Of a DNA stretch of 42,268 nucleotides, positions 26,779-35,641 are shown piece by piece. The stretch comes from Lentimicrobiaceae bacterium (GTDB lineage: Bacteria; Bacteroidota; Bacteroidia; Bacteroidales; JAGONC01), in assembly GCA_017993235.1 (NCBI GenBank), contig JAGONC010000028.1, positions 1-42,268 of the forward strand, read 5' to 3'. The notes under the pieces were generated by a model. That model worked only from the letters and a program-made list of their open reading frames with translations. It searched no databases and was not told the origin of the DNA. The position numbers were made by a program, and so were the translations under genes. How positions within the stretch are numbered: the stretch's first letter is position 1; each line of letters starts with the position of its first letter.

Positions 26779-28887
26779 TCATTTTTCCAGTCCCATTTTC
26801 CTGAGCAAGGATATAAACCTCGGATCCGACCGGATCTCATCCCAGAACGGTTCTGTCATCATCCTGACCAGCCGGAAATCTCTTTCCTGATAGGATTTCT
26901 CAAACCATTCAAACATTTGATCCCTTTCGTTAAGTCCGTAATAAATGATTGCTATGTCAAATGCAACTGTATATCCCTGGTCCTTAAAAGTGAACAGATT
27001 ATGCAGTGCCTGCATTGCATTTTGTTCATCGCCAGATCGGGCATAGGCGAATCCAAGCCTTGATAATCCGTAAGGATTATTCCCGACAATAATTCGTACT
27101 TTCTTTAATTCAGCAATCGCATCATCAAATTTGCCTTGAAGCATATAAACCTCACCTAGCATAAGGTTGGCACGGGCAAAGTCCGGATTGAGTTCAAGTG
27201 TTTTATGATATTGATCTATGGCTTTATCATACTGACGCATGATATAAAGGACATCACCCAGGTTTGCATTGATGATAGGGGAAAGGGGATCAAGTTCCAG
27301 AGCCAGGTTAACTTCAGAAAAAGCCTCGTCTAACCTTCCCATACTCCTTAGGTATATATTATACCAGTGATGAGCTGTTGGATAGTTGGGATTAAGCTCT
27401 CCGGCAGTCTTATACTCCCGTTCTGCTTCTTCCCAGTTCCATTCATAATCTGTGTTTATCAGTCCCAAAACAGCATGTGGTTCTGCAAGTATGGGGTCAA
27501 GTTCCTGGACTTTTTTTGCTGCATCACCTGCCTTCAGGTACATATCCTTTGATGAAAGTGCAGCATATTCTGGCAGCAAAACATAAGTAGAAGCCAATCC
27601 GGTATATGCCAGAGCATAGTTTGGATCCTTTTCAATCGCCTGGTTAAAATAATCGATAGCCTTTTGCAGATCGGTTGCCGTTCGTTTATTCCAAAAGAAA
27701 ATTCCTTTAAGATAGAGCTGATAAGCCTCCATGTCTCCGGTTTGTTTCTTCTCTATCCTCTTCTTCTCCTCAGGCAAAAGCTTTGTTTTTAATGCTGAAA
27801 CAATCGCTGAGGAGATCTCATCCTGTATTGCAAATACATCTTTCAGTTCACGATCAAAGGTCTGAGACCACAGATGGTAACCATTACTTACATCAATCAG
27901 CTGGGCACTTATGCGGAGCTGATTGCCAGACTTCCGTACACTGCCTTCAAGAATGGTCTTTACTTTCAGCTCCTCTCCAATATCCCTGACGTTAACATCC
28001 TTACCCTTGAATGAAAATGCGGATGTCCGGGCAACAACTTTCAATTCAGGAATATATGTCAAAACATTGATCAATTCCTCCGCTATGCCATCGCAAAAAT
28101 ATTCCTGATCCTTTTTAGGACTCAGATCCGTGAATGAAAGCACAGCGATCGAATTTGTCCAAACCTGCCTGTTGTCTTTCAGGGCTGATCTCTCCTTATC
28201 TGATGGGGGCAAGCCCTGCTTTTTATTGAAAATAAAGTATCCACCGGCAATGATAATAGCCAGGATTAGAATAGCAGCGACGCCTATAACACGTTTTCTG
28301 GATATGGTTCCTTTGCTGGTTCTCAGCCACCTTTTGACCTGTCGGGACTGGATTTCTCTGGATGACTGCTGTTCAGAAATTTTTTTAAAACATTCGGCAG
28401 AGACTGAATAGACTTTCACCGGCTCATCAATGTTCTTCAGGGACTTTTCTCCCAGACAATCCGCTTTGATCCCCGATTTGTTTCTGACATCATGATAGAC
28501 GGTCTCAGAAATCAGTATACCTCCTGGCTCACATATAGCCTGTATACGGGATGCGATATTCACTCCATCACCAAAGACATCCTTTTCCGAAATCACCACA
28601 TCCCCCATATGGATCCCGATACGAAGCTGGAAGTAGGCTGTTTCTTGGAGGGTGCTTTGTAGTTCCATGGAGCAGCTAACTGCATCCCATGAGCTTTGGA
28701 AGATGGACAGGGTCCCATCGCCAATCTCTTTGATAAATTCACCATGGTGACGGCTGAGCGCTGCTTTCTGTAACTCTCTGTTTTTGTTGAGGATCTGGAG
28801 AGATACTTTTTCATCTTTCGACATCAGGGCGGAGTAACCGACAATGTCGGTGAACATGATGGCTGCGAGCTTGCGTTGTTCTTTCAC
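26779..28887 (-). CDS. Class III adenylate cyclase with TolB-like and TPR domains (copy 1)
   Basis: 702 residues. The N-terminal cyclase homology domain (about 1-170) has both metal aspartates (D14 in FTDIVGYS, D57 in EIGDG), the purine-selecting K53, and the transition-state N and R (FGDGVNIASR), so it looks catalytically complete and ATP-specific. A single membrane helix lies at about 203-222. A FlgO/TolB-like alpha-beta domain (about 240-375: SIAVLSFTDLSPKKDQEYF...DGIAEEL...LEGSVRKSGNQLRISAQLID) and about eight TPR units to the end follow. It likely makes cAMP in response to a signal sensed by the TPR/TolB part. The first 170 residues are almost identical to copy 2 (32471-35152). It probably forms an operon with the CPBP gene. 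Confidence 0.88.
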   Translation of the reverse strand: MKEQRKLAAIMFTDIVGYSALMSKDEKVSLQILNKNRELQKAALSRHHGEFIKEIGDGTLSIFQSSWDAVSCSMELQSTLQETAYFQLRIGIHMGDVVISEKDVFGDGVNIASRIQAICEPGGILISETVYHDVRNKSGIKADCLGEKSLKNIDEPVKVYSVSAECFKKISEQQSSREIQSRQVKRWLRTSKGTISRKRVIGVAAILILAIIIAGGYFIFNKKQGLPPSDKERSALKDNRQVWTNSIAVLSFTDLSPKKDQEYFCDGIAEELINVLTYIPELKVVARTSAFSFKGKDVNVRDIGEELKVKTILEGSVRKSGNQLRISAQLIDVSNGYHLWSQTFDRELKDVFAIQDEISSAIVSALKTKLLPEEKKRIEKKQTGDMEAYQLYLKGIFFWNKRTATDLQKAIDYFNQAIEKDPNYALAYTGLASTYVLLPEYAALSSKDMYLKAGDAAKKVQELDPILAEPHAVLGLINTDYEWNWEEAEREYKTAGELNPNYPTAHHWYNIYLRSMGRLDEAFSEVNLALELDPLSPIINANLGDVLYIMRQYDKAIDQYHKTLELNPDFARANLMLGEVYMLQGKFDDAIAELKKVRIIVGNNPYGLSRLGFAYARSGDEQNAMQALHNLFTFKDQGYTVAFDIAIIYYGLNERDQMFEWFEKSYQERDFRLVRMMTEPFWDEIRSDPRFISLLRKMGLEK

Positions 28888-28926
28888 TAAGGAAAGGATT
28901 TAAACAAGTTTCCGGACTTGCAGCCG

Positions 28927-28957
28927 TAAATATAAGGATTTAATCAGTGATTATCAA
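28927..28957 (-). promoter_or_regulatory. Promoter of cyclase copy 1
   Basis: Minus strand: TTG (28955-28957), 20 nt, TATATTTA (28927-28934), one mismatch from consensus. The predicted start is about 35 nt before the ATG at 28887. The same promoter is duplicated at 35192-35222. Confidence 0.65.
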
Positions 28958-29056
28958 CATGTCTGGTAAGGGAATGATGACAATAGGTAGGGCAGGATGT
29001 ATCCCTGGCTGTCAGATCCTCCTTTTTAGTCCCCCCTATGGCTGTTTTGGGCATGA

Positions 29057-29174
29057 TCTCCTGAAAGAAGTATAATCCTTTACCCGGATAGGAAAGTATG
29101 TAAAAGATGGTAACGGTATCCTGAAAACAGGAAATCAGCGTTTTGGTTATCCGAAATGCCTTGAAATGCTATTT
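29057..29174 (+). repeat. Dispersed intergenic repeat, copy B
   Basis: Reads CTCCTGAAAGAAGTATAATC...TTACCCGGATAGGAAAG...CTGAAAACAGGAAATCAGCG...TTTTGGTTATCC...TTGAAATGCTAT. Closest to copy E. Confidence 0.8.
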
Positions 29175-29249
29175 TATTTTTACAAATAGTTTCGTATGGC
29201 ATTCTCAAGAGATGAAAGGTAGCTAAGTAACTTTGCGTAGAAATTTTGA

Positions 29250-29372
29250 ATGATGAACAGAAAAGTGGAGGAGGTACTGATAAATGAAGGTTATCCTTTT
29301 GGGAATGGCGCTAACGGCTTCATGCTATTCTTCGGGCAGGACTTAATAGATATGTTGTTATTGTTACTATGA
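29250..29372 (+). CDS. Small 40-residue ORF followed directly by a terminator
   Basis: ATG at 29250 (a second ATG follows immediately) opens 40 codons with a hydrophobic C-terminal half ending M-L-L-L-L-L before TGA at 29370-29372. A perfect -7 box (TAACTTTG, 29228-29235) lies 14 bp upstream, although no good -33 box is spaced from it. A strong intrinsic terminator starts 10 bp after the stop. Either it is a real small protein or leader peptide, or the end of a decayed gene. I recognise no family. The five closing Leu codons just before a terminator recall an attenuator leader, but no biosynthetic gene follows. Confidence 0.35.
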   Translation: MMNRKVEEVLINEGYPFGNGANGFMLFFGQDLIDMLLLLL

Positions 29373-29382
29373 GGGGAAATCT

Positions 29383-29409
29383 GGAAGGCGACATAGCTTC
29401 CCTTTTTTG
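29383..29409 (+). terminator. Intrinsic terminator after the 40-residue ORF
   Basis: GGAAG (29383-29387), 9-nt loop, CTTCC (29397-29401), then CTTTTTTG. Short stem with a clear T-run in the plus direction. Confidence 0.6.
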
Positions 29410-29801
29410 TTGACAATCCCTGGATGACTTGATAATCCTCATGCTGCGTTTTCTAATACATTTACCGGTAATAGTACGGGAATCATATTCATCACCACAG
29501 TTTCGATGATCATTGAGATTGACTATTTCGGACCAATTCCTGCCAGCAGAAGTGTTTATAGAGATCAAAGTTTATTCATCTTTCCAGCAAGGTTCTTGAC
29601 CTTAAAACATGCTCTGTGACCTCGTTGCAGACCACTACAGGCACGTATTATATGCAGGAATATCGATCTTCCATTTAACAGTCAAAATGTCCTGGGTACG
29701 TTGCAGGATTGCGAGAAGGGTAAATGGATGGTTTGATTATCTGAATTGCTACGCAATGCTTAAGGAACTGTCATATAATCGTTGTGCAACATTCTTAATT
29801 C
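29410..29801. other. Intergenic region, 392 bp
   Basis: No supported gene. A 63-codon open frame without a start codon (29428-29619) has plausible composition but no recognisable family. The rest is 3' flank of the minus-strand metzincin gene. Confidence 0.4.
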
Positions 29802-31217
29802 TCATCGCTGCCCCAGATACACCATCTTCTGTTCAATCTGCTGACCATTTACAAGCGCCCTTACTAAATATACACCTGCCATCATTTTAACGGAAGGTTC
29901 CCATTCATTTCTTACCCCAACCATATGGTCCACCACTTTACCGTATAAATCATAAATCCTGATATCTCCTAAATCGGAGCACGTGATCGTACATTTTTCG
30001 GTAAAAGGATTTGGAATGATAATCATACGGGATGGGTTCATTTCAGGATATTCCATCCCGGTTACGATGAAAAATTGTGAAGCATATGCGCTGTTGACCT
30101 GAAAATCATCGACAAACAACTCAAAAAAATGATTGCCGGGTGCAAGCTGAATGACATAATCACCACCGCCCTTATTCAGAAAAGATAGTGTATCGTCGAC
30201 AACAAGTTCGGAACGCAATTCACCCTCAAATGGATAAGTGCACAGTTCGGTCCAGTTTACCCTGACATTCCCGTTTTCTTCGTTCACTTCAAAGGGGCAC
30301 TCAAATTCAATAGGAGGAACGGGGTACTCGTTGATGTAATGCAATCCAATGAAAGTCAACGAATCGTATGGTTCCGGCGGATAGAGATTTATGATCAGGC
30401 TCATAGTACAGTCAGGGTGGGTTATATCCGTTGTAATACCAACTTCCAGAAATTCCTCTGTGAGGACAGTATAACTCACAAACAACAAAGAATCATAACA
30501 GGGAGATACATTGACAGCAGAAGCTAAAAGAATTTCCGGGGGATAATATCCGGTTAAGTCGAAAACAACTGATGCAGCCATTCCTGGAGGGATAGCTGTT
30601 GGAGGAGCTGTTGCCCATAGCTGCATGGGTATCCATGAATAAGTCATTCCACCCCACAATTCAGCTCTATCATGGGGTGAAAGAGCGCCTTGGTGTTCAT
30701 TTGTACCTATCCATACCATTGCATCTTCCTTGTTCTTTGTATCAAGCAATCCCTGGGCATGACCCAGTTCGTGCGTAGCTATTTCCAGAACACCGAGAGA
30801 ATCATCTGTGTCAATATAGATAAAAGAATGTACTATATATCGCCCGTTAGGCATATCCAGCCATACATTGTTACAAAATCCGTTTACTGAAAGATTGTCA
30901 TTCCTTATTATGGTTACATTGGCAGCTTCCGATGGACCTGCCTCCACGTACTTCGGATGGGCTCCTGCATCATTCCAACGCTTATAGGCTTGACGGATTT
31001 TTTCTTTCTGATCCTCAGTAAAACTAGGATCTATCCAGATTTTTATGTTATCCGGATGACCCCACCAGCCTTTGTAAGCATAAGCCCAATCTCGGATGGA
31101 CTGAATTTGAAAGCCGTCATGCTGCCCCCATGCAGAAAATGTATTCCCTAAAAAAATAAGAGAAAATAGCAGGATAAAATTGGATTCAAGCAAATGAAAA
31201 AAAGAATGTGGTCTCAT
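29802..31217 (-). CDS. Secreted metzincin (matrixin/snapalysin-like) protease with T9SS sorting domain
   Basis: 471 residues. A signal peptide (about 1-31, ending SAWGQ) leads into a catalytic domain at about 40-200. The zinc site HELGHAQGLLD is HExxHxxGxxD, so the third ligand is Asp, as in snapalysins, instead of the more usual His; a Met follows in DAMVW as a candidate Met-turn. Strands of one or two Ig-like domains fill 215-395. The C-terminal 80 residues form a T9SS sorting domain (IIIPNPFTEK...IRIYDLYGK...GVYLVRALVNG). The enzyme is predicted to be exported through T9SS and degrade extracellular protein. There is no good promoter match in the 300 bp upstream, but a weak TATATTTA-like box lies at 31281-31288. 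Confidence 0.83.
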   Translation of the reverse strand: MRPHSFFHLLESNFILLFSLIFLGNTFSAWGQHDGFQIQSIRDWAYAYKGWWGHPDNIKIWIDPSFTEDQKEKIRQAYKRWNDAGAHPKYVEAGPSEAANVTIIRNDNLSVNGFCNNVWLDMPNGRYIVHSFIYIDTDDSLGVLEIATHELGHAQGLLDTKNKEDAMVWIGTNEHQGALSPHDRAELWGGMTYSWIPMQLWATAPPTAIPPGMAASVVFDLTGYYPPEILLASAVNVSPCYDSLLFVSYTVLTEEFLEVGITTDITHPDCTMSLIINLYPPEPYDSLTFIGLHYINEYPVPPIEFECPFEVNEENGNVRVNWTELCTYPFEGELRSELVVDDTLSFLNKGGGDYVIQLAPGNHFFELFVDDFQVNSAYASQFFIVTGMEYPEMNPSRMIIIPNPFTEKCTITCSDLGDIRIYDLYGKVVDHMVGVRNEWEPSVKMMAGVYLVRALVNGQQIEQKMVYLGQR

Positions 31218-31765
31218 ATTGGCAAGATTGAATAATTTTTCAATGACTGCATATAGGGTAAAGGTATGAAAAATATAGGTTAAATATAAATTTATTGTAT
31301 GCGTTTTATGGCTGACCTCCCGAATATTTTAGTAGCTATTTAAAACTGAATATGAATAATGCAATTGATAATAAATAATTCTTTTTTATGATTGAGTGAT
31401 TTGGTAATCCTTGAAGTTGAGGAATGAATATCATAGAAAGTGATTTAGTCTTCGAACGATGGGACTTTTTTTATGAATTACCCCTTTTTCAGCATGAACC
31501 AAAAGACATACGATCCGGAAATAAGTTCCCTTTTAAAACCTCAAATAACCATGTTCATACCGTGCTATAAAGCGTTTCTCCTGAAAGCAGTATAATCGAT
31601 GGCTCAGAAAGAAAAGTGTCTGTAGACGGCAATGGTACCTTAAAAACAGGAAATCGAGGTTTTGGTCATTCCGTTTGCTTCGAAATGCTATCTATGATAG
31701 CTCCTGTGATCTGAAGTCAGATGGTCATTTTGACCGGATATTTCAGGTTTACACAAGGAAGTGTT
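31218..31765. other. Intergenic region, 548 bp, with long repeat copy C
   Basis: No ORF. From about 31459 to 31701 it is homologous to 32179-32404 (shared AACCTCAAATAACCATGTTC), forming an extended version of the dispersed repeat. Confidence 0.65.
31577..31701 (+). repeat. Dispersed intergenic repeat, copy C
   Basis: Reads CTCCTGAAAGCAGTATAATC...CTCAGAAAGAAAAGTGTCTG...GGTACCTTAAAAACAGGAAA...TTTTGGTCATTCC...TTCGAAATGCTAT. Shares its middle and about 120 bp of left flank with copy D. Confidence 0.8.
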
Positions 31766-32116
31766 TTACAGAGCTGCTTTTACCCGATAACGATCCGGCT
31801 GGTTAAAGAATGCCAAGGAACAGAATCCTGCATGCACAAACGCCGAATGCACAACATCTGCCTGAATATGCATGCGGTCCCCTTTGTAGTACCGTCTCGT
31901 TTCATTATCAATGATCACATCCACCATCCCTTCCAGCACAACTTCCCATTGTTCGGCATGCGAATGGGCAGGAACAGGGGTATCCTGTTCAAATGACATG
32001 AACACGATCTGAAAATTGTCGCCCTGGGCAATATAGGCATGCAGTCCGTCAACAGGGATATCTGCCAGGGGAAGTCGGAGAATGGGATCTGGGAACGGGA
32101 TAGAACTCATGAGCAA
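31766..32116 (-). CDS. Small cupin-domain protein
   Basis: 116 residues, one cupin barrel. Motif 1 is HSHAEQWEVVLEG (two His and a Glu as metal ligands); motif 2 is YKGDRMHIQADVVHSAFVHAG with the fourth His, the usual Pro being absent. Members bind a metal and either a small molecule or catalyse isomerisation/dioxygenation; the substrate is not predictable. It is flanked on both sides by copies of the long intergenic repeat (C and D), so the gene plus one repeat could have moved or been duplicated as a unit. No second copy of the gene is in the window. Confidence 0.85.
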   Translation of the reverse strand: MLMSSIPFPDPILRLPLADIPVDGLHAYIAQGDNFQIVFMSFEQDTPVPAHSHAEQWEVVLEGMVDVIIDNETRRYYKGDRMHIQADVVHSAFVHAGFCSLAFFNQPDRYRVKAAL

Positions 32117-32470
32117 GTAATTTTAGAGCCTTTAAAGTTAAGGAAAGATCAGGAAAGAACAAGTTTTAGACGTCCAACTATAGGACTTATTTTATGAAGT
32201 ACCCCTTTTTTAGCATGAACTATCAGGAAAATGAGCCGGAATGAAATTGACCTTTAAAACCTCAAATAACCATGTTCATACTGTGCTATAGGGCATTTAT
32301 CCTGAAAGAAATATAATCCATTGCTCAGAAAGAAAAGTGTCTGAGACAGCTATGGCACCTTAAAAACAGGAAATCAGTTATTTGGTCATCTGAAATGCTT
32401 CTAATTGCTGATCTGGATGATCGAATTCCTTCGGCATGGATGGGTAAATTCAACCGCTCCGTCCAATTCA
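32117..32470. other. Intergenic region, 354 bp, with long repeat copy D
   Basis: No ORF. Mostly the extended repeat (about 32179-32404), homologous to 31459-31701. Confidence 0.6.
32299..32404 (+). repeat. Dispersed intergenic repeat, copy D
   Basis: Reads ATCCTGAAAGAAATATAATC...CTCAGAAAGAAAAGTGTCTG...GGCACCTTAAAAACAGGAAA...TATTTGGTCATC...TGAAATGCTT. Same orientation as the other four. Confidence 0.8.
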
Positions 32471-35152
32471 TCATTTAAGAAGTTGTGCCAGCCGTTTTCT
32501 GGCATCATCCGGTTCTTTGAATATGGGATCGGCATCCTGCCAGAGGTCGAGAAATTTGCGATACTGTGCAACCGATTGTTCTTTCATCCCTTTTTCCTGG
32601 TACAGGATCCCCAGGTAGTAATGATAACGTGGATTGACAATGTAGCGTTCGTTACTGGCTGGATTGGGGGCGATCATGTGTTCATACCCGGTGATAGCCT
32701 TATCCAGCTGGCCAAAATGATGGTAGGCTTCTGCCAGGCTATTGCGTTTGAAGGGCAGGTTATAGATGAAGACATACGGAGAAACAAAATTTGGAACGGG
32801 TTGTTCCACTTCAGGGGTAATATTGTCAAGGTCCCCCGGCAGTTGAGCAGATGCAATCTGGATTTCTCTTATGAGGTAATTATAGTAATAATCCCCCTGC
32901 AGGTCTTTAGATAAAAATTTGATCCGTTCGGTACAATTTCGGGATGAATCGGGCTGGTTCAGTTTTAGGTGAACTAATCCCTTAAAAAAGTAATATACAA
33001 GCAAATCATCGTCCCTGTCAATAGTGGGTTCGGTCAAAGCAGCTTTCTGATAAGAAGAATAATGGTCCTGTGCTTTCTTATACTCACCCAGGTCATAATA
33101 GATATAAGCTCTGAGATAATCAGAGCCCATTTGATACAGATCGTTCTTATATTCGGCGGCGATGGCTTCTGATTTGTCGATCCGTGGCATTGCCAGATTT
33201 AACTTACCATAAAAATAGTCCAGAAAGGCGACAAACCAGTATATGTTTGCTTTAATGCTTTCGGACCAGGCCGCATCGAGGGTTTTTTTCACCCATTGAT
33301 CGGTCATCCCGTAATCTTCCTTCATGGCAAAGATATAGGCTGTCTTGGCGGCTGATGGCCAGAAGTTGGATTTTATTTCCAGGGCTTTTCCGTACTGTTC
33401 GATGGCCTCATCGAGTTTGCCCATTTTCCACAGGAGATCTCCCATGGAATCAAAGGGATTTGCATCACCGGGATTCAGGGATGAATAGATTCTCAGATAT
33501 TCCAGCGCTGTTTCATATTCCCCTTTGTTGAAGTAGAGATAGGCAAGCTGATTATCGGCCTCCCCGAAAGAAGGATCAAGCTCGACTGTTTTTTTAAATG
33601 CATCGATCGCTTTAGCAGGGGAATTATTGTCCCTATACCACTGACCCAGCGAGTAGAAGACCCTCTTATCCCGGGGTGCTTTTTCAGCCAGCTCAAGTAA
33701 AAGATCCCGCTGCTTCTGGCTGTCTTGTTCGATGATACCGGCATAGTCGGCACGAATGGCCAGCTGTTCGTTTTCCGTGGCCCTTCTGGAGGAACGATAG
33801 GCTTTTTCAAGCGCTTCGTCCCGCTTTTGTATATTTCCCAGTTGCAATTGGCCATAAGTTCTGGACAGATAAAGATAAGCCATGGCAAATCCTGGATCAA
33901 TCCGTACAGCTTTTTCAAAATATTGCCTGGCTTCGTTCCAGTAAAGTTTATCCCCTGCTTCACGGCCTTTCAAAAAGTAATTGTAAGCTTCCAGGGAATG
34001 GGTGGTCACATCCCGGATACGCATCCGGGCAGTTTCCACTTTCCGGGCTGAAAAGCCCACACTGCGGGAGATGCTTTTACTCAGCTCATCGATCTGTGTT
34101 TCAATGATACTGCCAACATTATTCCCTTTGGAACTGACACTGTTCATGATCTTCTTGGATTCAACATCCAGCACCTTGGCGTCGGTAGCGAAAACGTCTC
34201 CCGCTCTGACGAAGCTGCCGATGACAATGAAGCGACATCCTTCATTGGAGCAAATTTCAAATCCCAGGTCGGCATCAATGATCTCAGCGTCCCTTTTACC
34301 CAGTTGCCGCATCACATCCTGCATCCGTTCCCAGGTCAGCACCTGAAATAGTTTGGATTGTTCAAGGTTGGTGATCAGCAGGTTAGGGATGGCTTTCTGA
34401 AGATAATTAAAGCTGGTGTCGCCGGTCTGATTCTCGAAACTGATCACAGCAATAGGAACGGAGCCTGAATCCGGGATCGCATGAAGAATGTATGGTCTGA
34501 GTATAAAAAATCCAACAAACAATAAAATAATCGATCCCATTGCCAGAAGGGTCATTTTTATGACAGGTCCAATCCGATCCATTTTGTACCATGATCTCCA
34601 CAGGATCCTGCCGCCCTGATCTTTTTCCGGAGTCATTTCTTTCCACTGCCTGATGCAATCAGCCGAAATGGAATAGATCCTGACGGGCTGATCGATGTTT
34701 TTCAGTTGCCTCTCTCCAATACATTCGACTGATATAGCGGTTTTATTCCGGATGTCATTATAGACTGTCTCCGAGATCAGTATGCCTCCGGGTTCACACA
34801 ATGCCTGTATGCGGGATGCGATATTCACCCCATCGCCAAAGATGTCCTTTTCTGAGACTACCACATCCCCCATATGGATCCCGATACGAAGCTGAAAGTA
34901 AGCAGTCTCGTGGAGGGTGCTTTGCAGCTCCATGGCGCAGCTTACGGCATCCCAGGAGCTCTGGAAAATGGATAGTGTACCGTCGCCGATCTCTTTGATA
35001 AATTCACCATGGTGACGGCTGAGTGCTGCTTTCTGAAGCTCCCTGTTCCTGTTGAGGATCTGCAGGGCGACATTCTCATCCTTCGACATCAGGGCGGAAT
35101 ACCCGACGATGTCGGTGAACATGATGGCAGCGAGTTTGCGCTGTTCTTTCAT
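32471..35152 (-). CDS. Class III adenylate cyclase with FlgO/TolB-like and TPR domains (copy 2)
   Basis: 893 residues. The cyclase domain (about 1-170) is nearly the same as copy 1 and keeps D14, K53, D57 and the N/R pair. A membrane helix lies at about 200-222. A FlgO/TolB-like domain (about 230-375: VPIAVISFENQTGDTSFNYL...ICSNEGCRFIVIGSFV) precedes a long TPR region (about 390-893, with YFLKGREAGDKLYW, ALEYLRIYSSLNPGD and AIEQYGKALEIKSNF). After residue 170 it differs from copy 1, so the two share a duplicated promoter plus catalytic head on different sensor tails. It has its own promoter at 35192-35222. The role, cAMP output controlled by the periplasmic or TPR region, is inference. Confidence 0.88.
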   Translation of the reverse strand: MKEQRKLAAIMFTDIVGYSALMSKDENVALQILNRNRELQKAALSRHHGEFIKEIGDGTLSIFQSSWDAVSCAMELQSTLHETAYFQLRIGIHMGDVVVSEKDIFGDGVNIASRIQALCEPGGILISETVYNDIRNKTAISVECIGERQLKNIDQPVRIYSISADCIRQWKEMTPEKDQGGRILWRSWYKMDRIGPVIKMTLLAMGSIILLFVGFFILRPYILHAIPDSGSVPIAVISFENQTGDTSFNYLQKAIPNLLITNLEQSKLFQVLTWERMQDVMRQLGKRDAEIIDADLGFEICSNEGCRFIVIGSFVRAGDVFATDAKVLDVESKKIMNSVSSKGNNVGSIIETQIDELSKSISRSVGFSARKVETARMRIRDVTTHSLEAYNYFLKGREAGDKLYWNEARQYFEKAVRIDPGFAMAYLYLSRTYGQLQLGNIQKRDEALEKAYRSSRRATENEQLAIRADYAGIIEQDSQKQRDLLLELAEKAPRDKRVFYSLGQWYRDNNSPAKAIDAFKKTVELDPSFGEADNQLAYLYFNKGEYETALEYLRIYSSLNPGDANPFDSMGDLLWKMGKLDEAIEQYGKALEIKSNFWPSAAKTAYIFAMKEDYGMTDQWVKKTLDAAWSESIKANIYWFVAFLDYFYGKLNLAMPRIDKSEAIAAEYKNDLYQMGSDYLRAYIYYDLGEYKKAQDHYSSYQKAALTEPTIDRDDDLLVYYFFKGLVHLKLNQPDSSRNCTERIKFLSKDLQGDYYYNYLIREIQIASAQLPGDLDNITPEVEQPVPNFVSPYVFIYNLPFKRNSLAEAYHHFGQLDKAITGYEHMIAPNPASNERYIVNPRYHYYLGILYQEKGMKEQSVAQYRKFLDLWQDADPIFKEPDDARKRLAQLLK

Positions 35153-35191
35153 TGAGGAAAGAATTAAGGCCAGTATCCGGACTTGCAGCCG

Positions 35192-35222
35192 TAAATATAA
35201 CGATTTAATCAGTGATAATCAA
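35192..35222 (-). promoter_or_regulatory. Promoter of cyclase copy 2
   Basis: Minus strand: TTG (35220-35222), 20 nt, TATATTTA (35192-35199). Same sequence and distance to the ATG as the cyclase 1 promoter. Confidence 0.65.
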
Positions 35223-35321
35223 CATGTCTGGTAAGGGAATGATGACAATAGGTAGGGCAGGATGTATCCCTGGCTGTCGGATCCTTCTTTTTAGTCCCCC
35301 GTATGGCTGTTTTGGGCATGA

Positions 35322-35448
35322 TCTCCTGAAAGAGGTATCAATCCCCTTACCCGGATAGAAAAGTGGCTTCAATGGTCTACGGTACCTTGAAAACAGGAAA
35401 CCAGCGTTTTGGTTATCCAGATTGCTTTGAAATGCTATATATGATAGC
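35322..35448 (+). repeat. Dispersed intergenic repeat, copy E
   Basis: Reads CTCCTGAAAGAGGTATCAAT...TTACCCGGATAGAAAAGTGG...GGTACCTTGAAAACAGGAAA...TTTTGGTTATCC...TTTGAAATGCTATATATGAT. It is the most complete copy. Confidence 0.8.
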
Positions 35449-35587
35449 CCTTATACTCGCAAATCAAATGGTCAGTTTGACAGGATTCTTCACAGAATTA
35501 AATGTCTAATAAAAAATCTTGCGTACATTTAGATCCGATTTCATTCCTTAGAGTTAGTTTTTGTGTAGTGTAAGAAATATTTTAAAT

Positions 35588-35624
35588 AAAAAAGAGGGAC
35601 TGCACAGGTGCAATCCCTCTTTTA
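35588..35624 (-). terminator. Intrinsic terminator of the Omp28-like gene
   Basis: On the minus strand, AAAGAGGGA pairs with TCCCTCTTT (9 bp), with an inner TGCA/TGCA stem, followed by TTTTTTATTT. It sits about 18 bp past the stop at 35642. A well-formed terminator implies that transcription normally runs through the whole gene. Confidence 0.8.
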
Positions 35625-35641
35625 GGATAATTCGTATTATT

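Larger units (their letters stand above)
28888..29249. other. Upstream region of cyclase 1, duplicated at 35153-35448
   Basis: About 290 bp next to the start codon is nearly identical to the region upstream of cyclase copy 2 (shared CATGTCTGGTAAGGGAATGA and following). It holds the promoter and repeat copy B. No ORF. Confidence 0.7.
35153..35587. other. Intergenic region, 435 bp, duplicated upstream region of cyclase 2
   Basis: Holds the cyclase 2 promoter, about 290 bp nearly identical to 28888-29174, and repeat copy E. The last 140 bp is AT-rich and leads to the Omp28 terminator. No ORF. Confidence 0.65.

Noticed and set aside
29428..29619. 63-codon open frame (DNPHAAFSNTFTGNSTGIIF...)
   Set aside because: No start codon and no recognisable family; too short to claim as a gene or a fragment.
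29802..31217. Metzincin gene as immunity or partner of the Rhs protein
   Set aside because: Too distant, opposite strand, with its own T9SS tail; no evidence links them.
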